Part shown: positions 22,579 through 33,600 of the stretch, piece after piece
Layout of the letters: every line of letters begins with the position of its first letter
How positions within the stretch are numbered: position 1 is the first letter of the stretch
Source: Mastigamoeba balamuthi
Taxonomy: Eukaryota; Evosea; Mastigamoebida; Mastigamoebidae
Direction: 5' to 3'
Assembly (NCBI GenBank): GCA_902651635.1
Contig: CACRSC010000075.1
Coordinates: 1,012,300 to 1,076,299, forward strand
Length of the DNA stretch: 64,000 nt
Position numbers and translations under genes: made by a program
Notes under the pieces: model-generated
What the model was told of the DNA's origin: nothing
Databases searched by the model: none
Seen by the model: the letters and a program-made list of their open reading frames with translations, nothing else

Positions 22579-25500
22579 TTATTTGGTGGAGAGGTTGCAG
22601 CAACGCTTCAGCATCGACATGGCGAACCACGCCTCTCGCGCGCTGTGTACTAGTGCCTCCTCGTCCGCTTTGTCGGCGCTATTGTTTCTGTTGCAGCGCA
22701 CGACCTCCCTCAGAAGCGGCACCAGAGCCCTGAGAGGCACAGAACTGGCGCACACACCCGCGGGGGCGCGTTCCATTTCTCTGCTGAGGACGTGAGCGCG
22801 ACTGAGGACTTGTGCAGGCACTCCCGCGAGTCTGCCAACGTTGAGACCGAAGCTGCTAGGCGCAATTCCACCGGTGATCTTGTAGAGGAACGTGACTCGG
22901 GTCCGATCTTGCTCCTCGTCGGTGCCGTCTTCGCTCTGGTTTTGCATGAAGGACATGCAGAGGTTCTGTACCGCAACGGGAAAGACGGCCTCGAGCGTCT
23001 CTGCCAGAAGCCCGTAGTGCGTGACGAACAATACCAGGCAGCGCGTGGCGAGCAAGTGGCGGACAGTGGCGTACGCGATGGCCGTGCCGTCATGCGTCGA
23101 TGTGCCACGGCCCAGCTCGTCGAGCACCACGAGCGAGCGCGACGTAGCACCCCGCAGGATCTGCGACGTCTCTGCGAGCTCCACAAAGTAGGTGCTCTGG
23201 CCGCGCTCGATGGCGTCCGAAGCGCCCATTCGCGTGTAGACGGCGTCGAGCGGAGTCAGGCGAGCATGTGCAGCAGGGACATAGCAGCCAACCTGCGCCA
23301 TGATCGCGATCAGGGCCACCTGGCGCGTGAACGACGACTTTCCGCCCATATTGGGCCCCGTGATGACAGCACAGCGCGTCGCATTGTCGGATGTGCCGAG
23401 CTCGATGCTGTTGGCGACATACGCCTCGGAGCTCAGTGCCTCGGCGACAGGGTTCCTACCGTCGACAATGGAGAGCACCTGCCCCTCCGCGCTGTGACCC
23501 ACAATCTCTGGCCGCGCAAAGCCGGGGCGAGACGACGCCACCGCAAGCGCGTTGAGGGCATCGAGGACAGCGAGGCTGCGCACGGCCAGGTGCATCTCCA
23601 CGTAGTGGTCCACCGACACGCGCGAGAGGAACGCGAACCATGCTTCACGGCTGGCAGCGTCGAGCAGGGCGCGGTGGTGCTCGAGCCTCTCCAACGCCCC
23701 CACCATCTCGTCGGTCCTCCAGCGCGACACCGACTGCGTGCTGACAGCGGCTGTGAGCGTCCAACCGTTGGGGAGAGAGGGATACGTACTAGTTAACTTT
23801 GATCCAGCTCGAGGGCACCTTCTCCTTGAGGGGCAGCTCGATGAGATACTGCTCCTTGACCATATGTGTGTACTCGAGCGCTGGCCTCCTGAGCTGCGTC
23901 CGCACACGGCCGAGTATCTGCTCGAGCTCCACCTCCACGTCGGCAACGCTTCTCGCGTGGCTGCGCACGTCGTCGCTCTGTTCGCTGTCCGACAGCAGGC
24001 CCGTCCACTCGTTGCGCTCAGCCTTGTCGGGAGACACGGCGTCGATCAGCCTCTCTGCCGTATCCGCGATGCCCTCGGGGACCTCCTCGAGCGCGGTGCG
24101 CAACGCGTGCGCGCGCACGCCCTCGATGTGCTCGCGCGACGGGAACTCGCGGGCGACGCGCCGCATGCCCTGCATGACGCGAACAAACTCTCGGGGCGAG
24201 CACAGGCGATTGTGCACTCGGCAGATGCCCTTCTCGAGGTCGGGCAGCCCCAGAAGCATCTTGCGAATCGCTGGGCACGCCATGCCGCACGTCAGCGCAA
24301 CAGCAGGCATCGGTCGGGGCAGGAAGACGCAGAGCCGTACAGAGTATGCAGAGCGACGCAGCCGTGTTGGAGCTCGCCTGCTCAAGGATCTCCTGGACGG
24401 CGTCGAGCCTCTGGCGGATACTCCTGCGGCGAGGGCGGTAAGCTGTGAGAAGGATGTACAGCGCAGGGCGAGAGAGGCGGCTGGTGGAGCACTCGGGGTC
24501 GACAAGAGGCTGCGCAAGCCACCGGCGGAGCAGCCTGCGCCCGAATCCAGTGGTCGTGTGCGCCAGCAGCCAGAACAGCGACCCCTTCTCCGTGTGGTCG
24601 ACGTTGTTCTCGAACAGCTCGAGGTTCTGCACGCGAGGGCGTCAGACCACGGCGCCGCCATCACACGGGCGACTCACAGCGACGGTCGACGCAGGCAGCG
24701 ACATGCACATGGCAGAGGTCAGGCGCCGCAGGTTGGAGGAGAGCTTCAGGACGCCCTCGAGGCTGAACTTGGCCAGGTGGCGCAGCAGGGCCCCCACGCA
24801 GCAGACGACCTCCCGCTCCAGCGCCAGCAGCGGTCCGCACTCGCCGCTCTGCTGCAGCTGCCCCAGTGCGTGCACGGCCCCGTCGTAGTCGAACATGTCC
24901 GCGTCGAGGTACTCCACCCGCACGCCTGCGTCAGTCGAGCGCGTGCCCGTGAGATGGCGTTGGGGTGCGATGGCTTGACCGTTTGGGCCCCTCCTCTCCA
25001 CCTCCAGAGAGGCCCGCGATTCTGAATCAAAGCATGACGCAACGCAGGCAGACCGGTTTGCCTGCGTTGCATCACCCGGTGCAACGTCACAGGTGCGGGC
25101 GTGATGTGGCACGGGGGGGACAACACCGGCAGGCGCACGCACCTCTGCGCTCGAGGCGCCGCAGCAGCGCCGCCGTTCGCTCCGAGGGCTGCGCCCGGGC
25201 GACGATCTCCGAGGGGCAGAGCACGCCGAGCGCGTTCTCGAGCGCCGAGCGCATCGCGTCGTCAGCGGCCGCGCGCTCGTAGACGACGTCGCCCGTCGCC
25301 ACGTCGACGGCGGCCATCGCCCAGCGCGCCGCGTCGCCGGCCCCCGCCCGCGGGCCCTCGTCGAGGCAGAGCATGTAGTTGGCGTCTGCGCCCTCTGCGT
25401 CGTCGCCGGCGCCGTCGTCGGCGCTGAGCAGCGTGGCGGGCGTGTAGAGCGCGGCCAGCGAGCGGGCGAAGGGCTTGGAGCGCGAGTCGCTCAGCGCCTT

Positions 25501-26546
25501 GACGGCCGCGACCTCGGTCTGCTTGACGAGGCCCACGCGGTGGCCCGCGCGCACGAGCCTGCGCACGTGGAACATGACGCGCGTGGCGGGCACCATGGCC
25601 GCCAGGTAGTGGTGGTCCGTGTACGCCGCCACGCGCAGCACAGAGGCGGCGGTCTCGGCGTCGCGCCCGTAGAACTTGTACTTGTAGCCCACCTCAAACG
25701 CCAGCACCGTCCCCGGGTGCTGCGCCCGCGTCGCCGCCACCTGCTGCTCCAGCGGCGTCAGCTTGGCGCCTGGTGGCGGCTCCACGGCCTGCGCGGGCTC
25801 CTGGTCGGGGTGGCGGGGGTCGCAAGCGGCGGTTAGCAAGTGGATTCCTGAGAAATTCCCAGGAAAGGTGGCGCGTGTGCCTCGTCGCTGGGCCTTTTCG
25901 TGCCTCGATCGGGCTTGGCCGGCTTGGCCTGTTCGGGCTCCATTTCCGAGTCCAAGCGGTATTCCTGGGAATGTTTCAGGAACTGAGCCTAAGGGGGGCT
26001 TGCTCTTGGACGCACTGCGATGCCTCTGGCCGGGGCCCTGCGCTCGGCGCTGGCCGCTCTGGCCTTGGCTGCGGGCGCCCGCGGGGCCGGGGACTTGGCG
26101 CGGGACTTCTTGGCCGGCTTCTTGTCGCTGTCGCTGCCCGGCGACCGCGGGCGCTTGGGCCCCTGCCACTTCGCTTCGTCGCCGTCGTCATCGCCGTCGG
26201 CCGCTGCGTCATCGTAGTCGCTGTCGCCGTCGCCGTCGCTGTCGTCGATCACTGTCCTCCGCTTGCACCTGCGCCTGGCTGCCGTGCGCTCGGCGTCGCT
26301 TCTGTCCACGTCCATGGCGCTGCCGCTGCCGCGCTGTGCCACGTCATCCACGTCATCGGCTCCGGCGGGCGGTGCCTGCCAGCCCGGATGTGACTGGGGT
26401 GTCACTCACGCGGGCGGGGGACAGCGAGGGCGGGCACGAACGGGTGGGGCGCTGGGCGCTGGGGCAGCGGGCGGGGCAGGGCGCTTCGGGGGTGCCGGGG
26501 CGGTGGTGAAGTACTTGGACAGCGTCACCTGCCGCGCACCCGACAT
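22579..26546 (-). CDS. MSH3: DNA mismatch repair protein MSH3
   Basis: MutS-family ATPase that pairs with MSH2 (MutS-beta) to recognise insertion/deletion loops. The ATG at 26,546 opens with a PCNA-binding PIP box, QVTLSKYF, then a Pro-rich and acidic linker. The mismatch-binding domain (about 25,790-25,440) reads KLTPLEQQ, GYKYKFYG, HVRRLV and VKQTE, an MSH3-specific series. The connector, lever and clamp follow (25,300-23,800). The ATPase (23,500-22,900) has Walker A GPNMGGKSSF, the STYFVELAET loop, Walker B VVLDELGRGTSTHDG and FVTHYG. Stop at 22,579. Several introns are evident; the first has donor GTGAGT, and one near 25,800-26,015 contains an imperfect dyad around TTCCCAGGAAT. The next gene downstream (B) starts 176 bp away. 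All ATPase motifs look intact. MSH6 was considered and rejected on the N-terminal domain. Confidence 0.93.
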
Positions 26547-26616
26547 CTCTGCTGGATCGTTGCTTTGTTTTGGCGCGTAGAGGGGCGATTCCCTGCACTC
26601 AAATCAACGGAGGGAG

Positions 26617-26623
26617 AATATCT
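26617..26623. promoter_or_regulatory. AATATCT (AGATATT) motif between MSH3 and the RhoGEF/GAP gene
   Basis: Lies 71 bp upstream of the MSH3 ATG and about 210 bp upstream of the divergent RhoGEF/GAP ATG, in the only shared intergenic space. The same heptamer recurs upstream of other genes here. Confidence 0.4.
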
Positions 26624-26833
26624 GTCTGTGGTTCACAATTCCTGGATGTCCAGGATGAGTTGAAGTGGTCCCTCGCCCGTCGTTGATGGTAGAGGCCAGG
26701 GGGGGGCAGGTCCTGGGGGATGCCCGGTGCTGGGGTCTGTTGTCCTGCGTGTCTGTGCACCTGGTGCCCTGCCAGCTGAGATTTCTCGCCACAGCAGCCA
26801 GCAAAGTGCACCTGTGTTTCCCACCGGCCCTCA

Positions 26834-29800
26834 ATGAGCGGCGGTCCTCCGCGTGGCCTCCCGCGCCCTCCCGTGCCCATCCCCCGCCTGCCCTCGCCCC
26901 CCTCCGGCCGGCCCCGCCCTCCCCCCGCGCCCCGGTCCTCGCCCCCACCGCCCCCGTCCACCCCGTCTCCCCCCGCCTCCTCTGCTGTCGCTTCAGTCGC
27001 CCCTGTCGCCTCTGCTGCTGTCGCTTCAGTCGCCCCTGTCGCCTCTGCTGCTGTCGCGTCCCCACTGGGCGCCCCGCGCTCCCTGCCCGCGTGGCTGCGC
27101 AACAAGCCCCCGGCCCTCGCGCAGGCCGCGCAGGGCCCAGAGCCCCGGCTGCCGTCGCCCCCGCCCGCGCCGGCGCAGCGGTGCGACGCGGCGTGCGCTG
27201 TCGTGTCGCACAGGCCCGCCCTCAGCGTCTCGTCGCCCCGCTCGCCGCCGCCGCTCGGCCGCGCGCCACCGCCGCCGCCCGGCGTCCCCGCGTCGTCGCC
27301 GCCCATGGCCATCCTGCAGCCCCCGCGATGCGCGGGCGCCCTGTCGGCCGTGCCGGCCTCGTGGGCGCCGCCGTCGTCGATGCCGCTGGCCGCGTCGCTG
27401 TCGTCGCCGTCGCCCTCGCCCCCGTCGTCGTCGGCGTCGCCGGCGGCCTCCTCGTCGCGCCTGCAGTGGTCGCCGGCCTCGTCCTACCGCTGCCCCTCTG
27501 CGGGCCGCGCGCTGCTGGCGTCGTCGTCGTCGCCGCGCCAGAGCGCTCTGCTGGCGCAGTACCGCCTCTCGCCCAGCGGGTCCCCCACGCCCCCGCCGGC
27601 GTTCGCGGGCAAGGCGCTGCCGGCGGCCGCGCGGCTGCAGCAGCAGGAGCAGCAGCAGGAGGGGGCGCTGGGGCCCGGGCACCACCAGCAGCGGTCGTCG
27701 GCCCCCGCGCCCCGCAGCGCGGCACTGGAGCACGCGGCCGCCAGGTCCACGTCGTCGGCCATCATCGTCCCCCCGCCCCCGCTGCACGGCGACGACGGCG
27801 ACGACGGCGACGACATCGGGCCGCCGGCGACGCCCCCGCCGCCTCTGGTGGCGGCCCAGCAGGGGGAGGCGAGGGGGAAGGAGTTCCCGTGGAACCTGAC
27901 GGTGGCCAACGGGCTGCGCGAGTGGGAGGCCGCGTGGACGGGGTGCCTGCGCGACCTGCTGGCGATGCTCGAGCTCGACGCGGAGCAGCGCGAGCACATG
28001 GCCGACGTCGTCCTCGACAACATCAACCCCATGCTCGCCTCGTCCAAGTCCTTTGTGCGCGCGCCGGCCACTCTCGGCCCTCCGCTGCAGGGCTGACCCC
28101 CCCCTCTGCTCCTCTCCGTACGCAGCCGTCGATCGTCGCGCAGGCAGAGGAGCTGCGGGACAAGGCGGCGGGCGCGGACGAGAAGGAGAAGAGCGACCAC
28201 GCGCTGCGCGAGCGGGTGTACGCGGCGCTCAAGGAGCTGCTGGCGACGCTGGGCGTGCACAACATCTACGTCGTCTTCTTCTTCAGCAAGCTCGACTGCC
28301 CCGCCGTGCTCGCCGGCGCCGTCCCCGAGCGCGCGGCCGCCGTCGCAGGGCGCCTCTCGCGGTACCTCGTCTTCGAGCGGGCGCTCAGGGCCCTCGTGCG
28401 CCTGCAGGCCCGCGTGCGGGGCGTGCTCGCGCGGAGGCTGCGCGAGCGGCTGCGGGCCGTGTGGGTGCCCGGGCGCAACGTGCCGTTCCTCGAGCTGCTG
28501 CGCGGCGAGCGGGAGGTCTGCGCGCAGCTGGCCAAGGCGACCAAGGAGATCTACGCGGAGCTGCGCGAGGCCGTGGGGACGCCCGAGAGGGCCAAGGGCA
28601 AGGCGGCGCTGGCCGACGAGGACCTGGCGCTCGTCTACGGCGACGCGCACAAGCTCTACGCGCTGCACTACCGCGTCAGGTGCGCGCTCGAGGCGCTGAT
28701 GCCCGCGTGGCCCGCGCTGGGCGACGTCGGCCGCGTCTTCCTGGCGCTCGCGCCGCACTTCCGCCTGCTCGTCGAGTACGCGCGGTCCGCAGAGGTCCAG
28801 CAGGAGGCCATCGCGCGGCTGATGCGCGACTGCCCGCAGTTCACGCGCGCCACCGACGTGGAGGAGCTCGGGGCGCTGCTGGCGGCGCCGCTGCGGCACT
28901 GGCCGCTCTACCAGACGTGCCTCGAGCGCATGTGCCACGCGACCCCCGCCGAGACGCCCGCCGGCGCGGCGCTGAGCGCGGCCAGCTCGCTCGTCGGCGA
29001 GGTCATGAAGTTCATCCGCTCCTCGGGCGCCGTCGCCCGCCAGCGCGCCCTGATGGCCGGCGCCGTCGCGCGGCTGGGCGGCCCCGGCGCCGTGCGGGCG
29101 CTGCTCGGCAGCAACGCCGAGCGCAGCCTGCTGCTCGAGTGCGACGCGGAGCTCGTCGTCAGGAAGAAGGCCTCGCGCAGGCGCCTCTTTGTCTTCTCCG
29201 ACAGGCTCGTGCTGGGCGAGCCCTCCAAGGACGGCAGCAGGTGCAAGCCCCGCGAGACGTTCGACCTCGCCGACTTCAGCTCGGCCGCGCTCGACGCCCA
29301 GGGCGCCGCCGTCGAGCTCGCCGGCGAGCAGCGCGCGCTGCAGCTGCGCGGGGCCGACGCCGCCGAGACCCGCCGCGTGCTGGCGGCCGTGGCCGGCGTC
29401 ATCGAGGGGCGCGGCAGCACGAACAGGCTCTTCGGGCAGCGCCTCGGCGACGTCGTGGCGCGCGACGGCTCCCGCGACGGCGTCCCCGTGTTCCTGCGCG
29501 TCAGCTTCGACTGGCTGCTGCGCCGTGCGGCTGCCGCCTGCTGCCTGTGCCTCCTCCGCCCTGCTGACCTCTGCCCCGTGCTGCCCCGCGCGCAGACGTG
29601 GGGACGGTGGGCCTGTTCCGGGTGTCGCCCGAGGCGGCGGCGCTCAAGCGGATGCAGGCCCGCCTGGAGCGGGCGCCCGAGGTGGCGTACGACGAGGGCG
29701 AGGACGCCATCCTGGTGGCGGCCGCCGTCAAGAGCTTCCTGCGCGAGATGCCCGAGCCGCTGCTGACGTCTTCGCTGTACCCGCGGTTCCTGGCGCTCGA

Positions 29801-30159
29801 CGCGTCGGACGCGGGCACCGCGCGCAGGGGCGAGTTCGTGGCGAGCGTAGCGGAGCTGCTGGCGCAGATGCCCGCCGTGCACAGGGCGACGACGCGGGCG
29901 CTGCTGGGCTTCCTCGTGTGCGTGGTGGAGGCCAGCGGCGCCAACAGGATGACGCCCAGCAACCTCTCGATTGTACTAGGCGCGTGGCGCTCCCCGTCTG
30001 CGGCCAGGACTGACGGCAGGGTGGGGGGGCGCAGGACCGGACATACTGCGGCCAGAGGCAGAGTCTGTGGACTCGATCATGGAGATCCCGACGGCCAACA
30101 ACGTTGTGGCAGGCGTCTTTGCCGTGGCCCGCGAGCTGCTTGGACTACCCTCGTGGTAG
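26834..30159 (+). CDS. IQ-DH-PH-RhoGAP protein (dual Rho-family regulator)
   Basis: A self-consistent model uses exons 26834-28054, 28126-29524, 29596-29979 and 30035-30159, giving 1042 aa. Residues 1-350 are Pro/Ser-rich and disordered. An IQ-like helix (LVRLQARVRGVLARRL) sits near residue 495. A DH-type helical region with FLELLRGEREVCAQL follows (about 520-720), then a PH domain (about 770-860; LFVFSDRLVLGE) and a RhoGAP domain (about 875-1040). The latter has the arginine finger in GLFRVS, plus AAAVKSFLREMPEPLL and NRMTPSNLSIVLG. It would both load and hydrolyse GTP on Rho-family GTPases, like ABR/BCR, tuning actin. The first two introns have donors GTGCGC and GTGCGG. The third only keeps frame with a GC donor (29980-30034). 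RhoGAP is certain; the DH domain is less sharply conserved. Confidence 0.85.
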
Positions 30160-30635
30160 GCAGCGCCGCTGGTCGTGCCCCTCAAATACACCGCACCCCA
30201 TACTGCACACCCTCGTCCTCCGCTTCTCTCGCGCTGCCCACCTCCCCCAATTCGCAGACCCGCCAGACCTTTGCCGCGGCAGATCGAGGCTTGCGACGTA
30301 CGGTGCCAGCGCGGTGGGCGGATGTGGTCCTGCCGTGGAGTACTCGGCGCTCTCCGCCGTCTCCTCGAGGCAGCATAACCGTGTTGCGTGGGCACGCATC
30401 GACTAATCGGGCTTTGTGCTTCGACAAGGAAATGGGGCGGGTCTCTTCATTTCCACTATGCTGTGTTTGTGCGGCGTGTGCGTGTATTGAAGTTGATCTT
30501 CGTGTCGCGTTCGCTCTCAAACCAGGTTCCGCATTAGGAAGAAGCAATGAGGTCGGTGCGCTTTTCAGTTTTCCACCGATCGCTTTGCACAGCGCCACTA
30601 CGGATACAACCCAACAGAGGAGAGATCGCCACCGC
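30160..30635. other. Intergenic region upstream of receptor C
   Basis: Contains the 3' flank of the RhoGEF/GAP gene and the promoter of receptor C. No RNA gene, repeat or AGATATT-like motif was recognised. Confidence 0.4.
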
Positions 30636-33600
30636 ATGGCGCCGATAGCGCTGCCCGCCCGCGTGGCCCTGGCCCTGGCCCTGGCCCTCGTGGAAGCGCG
30701 GGTGACCCTGGCGGCGTACCCCGCGGTGAGCAGCAGCCCCGTGCTGCACTGGACGTTCGACGGGCCCAACGCGACCTCGCGCCTCTGGGACTCGTCGGGC
30801 AACGGCCTCGGGGCCACCATCGCGGCCTACGCCGCCAACGTCACGTGGGCGCAGGGCCTCGTGGGCTCGCACGCGCTGCAGCTGTCGCCGCAGTGGAAGT
30901 CGACGCTGGGCGAGAGCAAGCAGGGGGGCACGTGCCCCTACCTCGCATCGCCCGTCCTCAAGAGCCTCGGAATACGGGGCATGGGCCCCTTCGCCCTCTC
31001 GCTGTGGCTCCGGCCCACCCTCCCCGTGTCCTCCACGGGGGGGCTGGGCTCCTGGGCCGCCTTCCTCGGCCTGTATTCGACGGCCATCGTCGGCGCCGTC
31101 GTGACCCTCGAGCCCCGGCAGCGGGTCCAGTCGGGCATCTACACGAACATCCTCGCGTACCCCTCGTTCAGGACAGTCTCCGGCGAGTGGATGCACGTCG
31201 CGGTGTCGTACGGCGGCGTGCTCAGCAGCGACTACAGCGTCTACATCAACGGGGAGCTCGCCGACAGCTTCTCCGTCGCGGCCAACCTCAACCTCATAGC
31301 CCAGCTCTACATCGGCTGGGACCCCACCACTGCGCAGCTGTGCTACAGCGGTCTCGTCGACGACGTGCGCCTGTACAACAGGCCCCTCTCTGGCGACGAG
31401 GTCTACGCCCTCTGGTCCGGCCCCTGCGACAGCCCCGGTGCGGCCCTCTGCTCTCGGCTGCCAGAAATAGCGGCACCGGCATTGCTTTTGTCCACCGGAA
31501 ATGCACTGAAACTGTGCTGACGCAACGCTCACAACGCAGGGCGGTACGTGCCAGCGGGGGCCCGCATGCCCGGCACGTGCGAGGGGTTCGCGTGCGAGGC
31601 GGGGACGACGGACGACGACGGGGACGTGAGGACGGCGTGCGTGGCATGCAGCGCGGGGCAGTACGCGGGGGCGGGGACGCAGGGGCCCTGCGCGGCCTGC
31701 GGGTCGCACACGACAGACGCGGACAGCGACCCGGCGACGCCGTGCGTGGCGTGCGGGCCGGGTCACTACGTTCCCGGCGCGACGGGGAGCAGCGGGCCGT
31801 GCAGCGGGTACGAGTGCGGGGCGGGGTGGACGGACGCGGACAGCGACGCGGGGACGGCGTGCGAGCAGTGCGGGGCCGGGGCGTACGTGCCGGCGGGGAG
31901 CGCCGGGGCGTGCGGGCTGTACCAGTGCGCGGCGGGGACGGTGGACGACGACGGGGACGCGGGGACGCCGTGCGTGGAGGCGTGCACGCTGGCGGCGACG
32001 CCGGCTGCGTGCAACTCGACGGCGGGGTGCGCGTGGTGCTGGCTGAGGTGCTGGGCGGCAGGCCCCTCGTGCAACCCCGGCTGCCCCGCGGGCACCACCG
32101 CGGCCGGCGGCAGCGCCACGGCGCCGTGCGCGGCGTGCGGGGCCGGGGCGTACGCCCCCGCGGGGTCGATGGCGACGTGCGCTGCCCTGGTGTGCGCCGC
32201 GGGGACGACCGACGACGACGGAAACGCGTCGACAGCGTGTGTGGCATGCGGGGCGGGGCACTACGCTGCAGCGGGCAGCACCGGGGTGTGCAGCGTCCAC
32301 GTGTGTGGTGCTGGGTGGGTGGACAACGACTCGGACGCCTCCACGGCGTGTGTGCAGTGCGGCAGCGGAGTGTACGTGCCCCCGGGGTCGCAGGGGCCGT
32401 GCAGCGACTACGCGTGCGGGCGTGGCCTTGTGGACGCCGACGGGGATGCGTCGACGGCGTGTGTGTCGGCGTGCACGCTGCTGACGATCCCCGTGGTGTG
32501 CTACGACTCTGAGTACAGCTGTGACTGGTGTGGAACACGATGCGCTGCTAAGGGAATGTGCAACTACACTGTAGCGAGGCCACCATCAACAGTTGGCCTC
32601 GTGCTTCACTGGACGTTCGAGCAGTCGAGCGACGGCAGGCTCGTGGACAGGTCTGGGTTCAACATGAACGGGACGCTCTCCAACGCCACCGAGGTGCTGT
32701 TCCCCAAAGGCTTCATGGGCTCCTCGCTGAGGCTCATTCCCACGTACGAGGTGGACGAGTACACGCAGGCCACCGTGCAGGGGAGCGAGTGCCCCCACGT
32801 GACGTCGCCGCCCCTCGACGCGGTGAACATCAGCGGGAGCAGCGTCCACACGCTGGCCATGTGGGTGCTGCCGTCCATACCGCTGTCGCCGGACCTGACG
32901 GCGGCCATGGCGATGCTGGGCCCCTTCGCTGACGGGACCGCGTACGGCGTGTCTTGGGGTATCATGTCATTGCAACTCGTCTTCGCAGCAAAGCAGTCTG
33001 CGGTCAGCCTGACGGGCTCCTTCTCGGTCGGGTGGACGCACCTGGCGACGACGTACGACGGGTCCACACTCAAGTGGTACATGAACGGGAACCTCAAGGG
33101 GAGCGCCACCGCCAAGAGCCTCAGCCTGGGCAACGGCACAGTGCTGACGCTGGGCTACGACTTCACGCGGACGGGGCTGTGCTTCTTCGGCGCCTACGAC
33201 GACGTGCGCCTGTACAACAGGGCCCTCGCTGCCGTGGAGGTGGCCGACCTGTGGCGCAACTTCTGCCCGCCGGTGGGCCTGTACATGGCCGCGGGGTCCA
33301 CGTCGGCGTACTGCAGCAACTACGCGTGCGCCACGGGCACGTACGACCACGACAGCAACCCGGCGACGGCCTGCATCAAGTGCACCGCGGGGCAGTTCAC
33401 CTACAGGGGCTACGCGCAGTCGTGCATCAACTGCTCGCGCGGCACTACCGACGACGACTCGGACCCCTCGTCCAAGTGCGTCGACTGCACCGGCGGGACG
33501 TACTTCCCGCCGACGACGTCGCTGCTGGTGGGGCCGTGCTCGACGTACTGGTGTCCCGCGGGCACGACGGACAACGACACGGACTGGGCGACGCCCTGCG

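Noticed and set aside
22579-26546. MSH6 as identity of the MutS homologue
   Set aside because: Both have an N-terminal PIP box, but the mismatch-binding domain matches the MSH3 series (GYKYKFYG, VKQTE, RSLAALYTPATL).
26853-27899. Long Arg/Pro-rich plus-strand frame
   Set aside because: Shadow of the disordered N-terminus of the RhoGEF/GAP gene, which is supported downstream by domains.
31545-32500. Regular 114-nt periodicity considered as a CRISPR-like array
   Set aside because: It is the codon-level footprint of 38-residue protein repeats in a eukaryotic gene; units are diverged and have no spacers.
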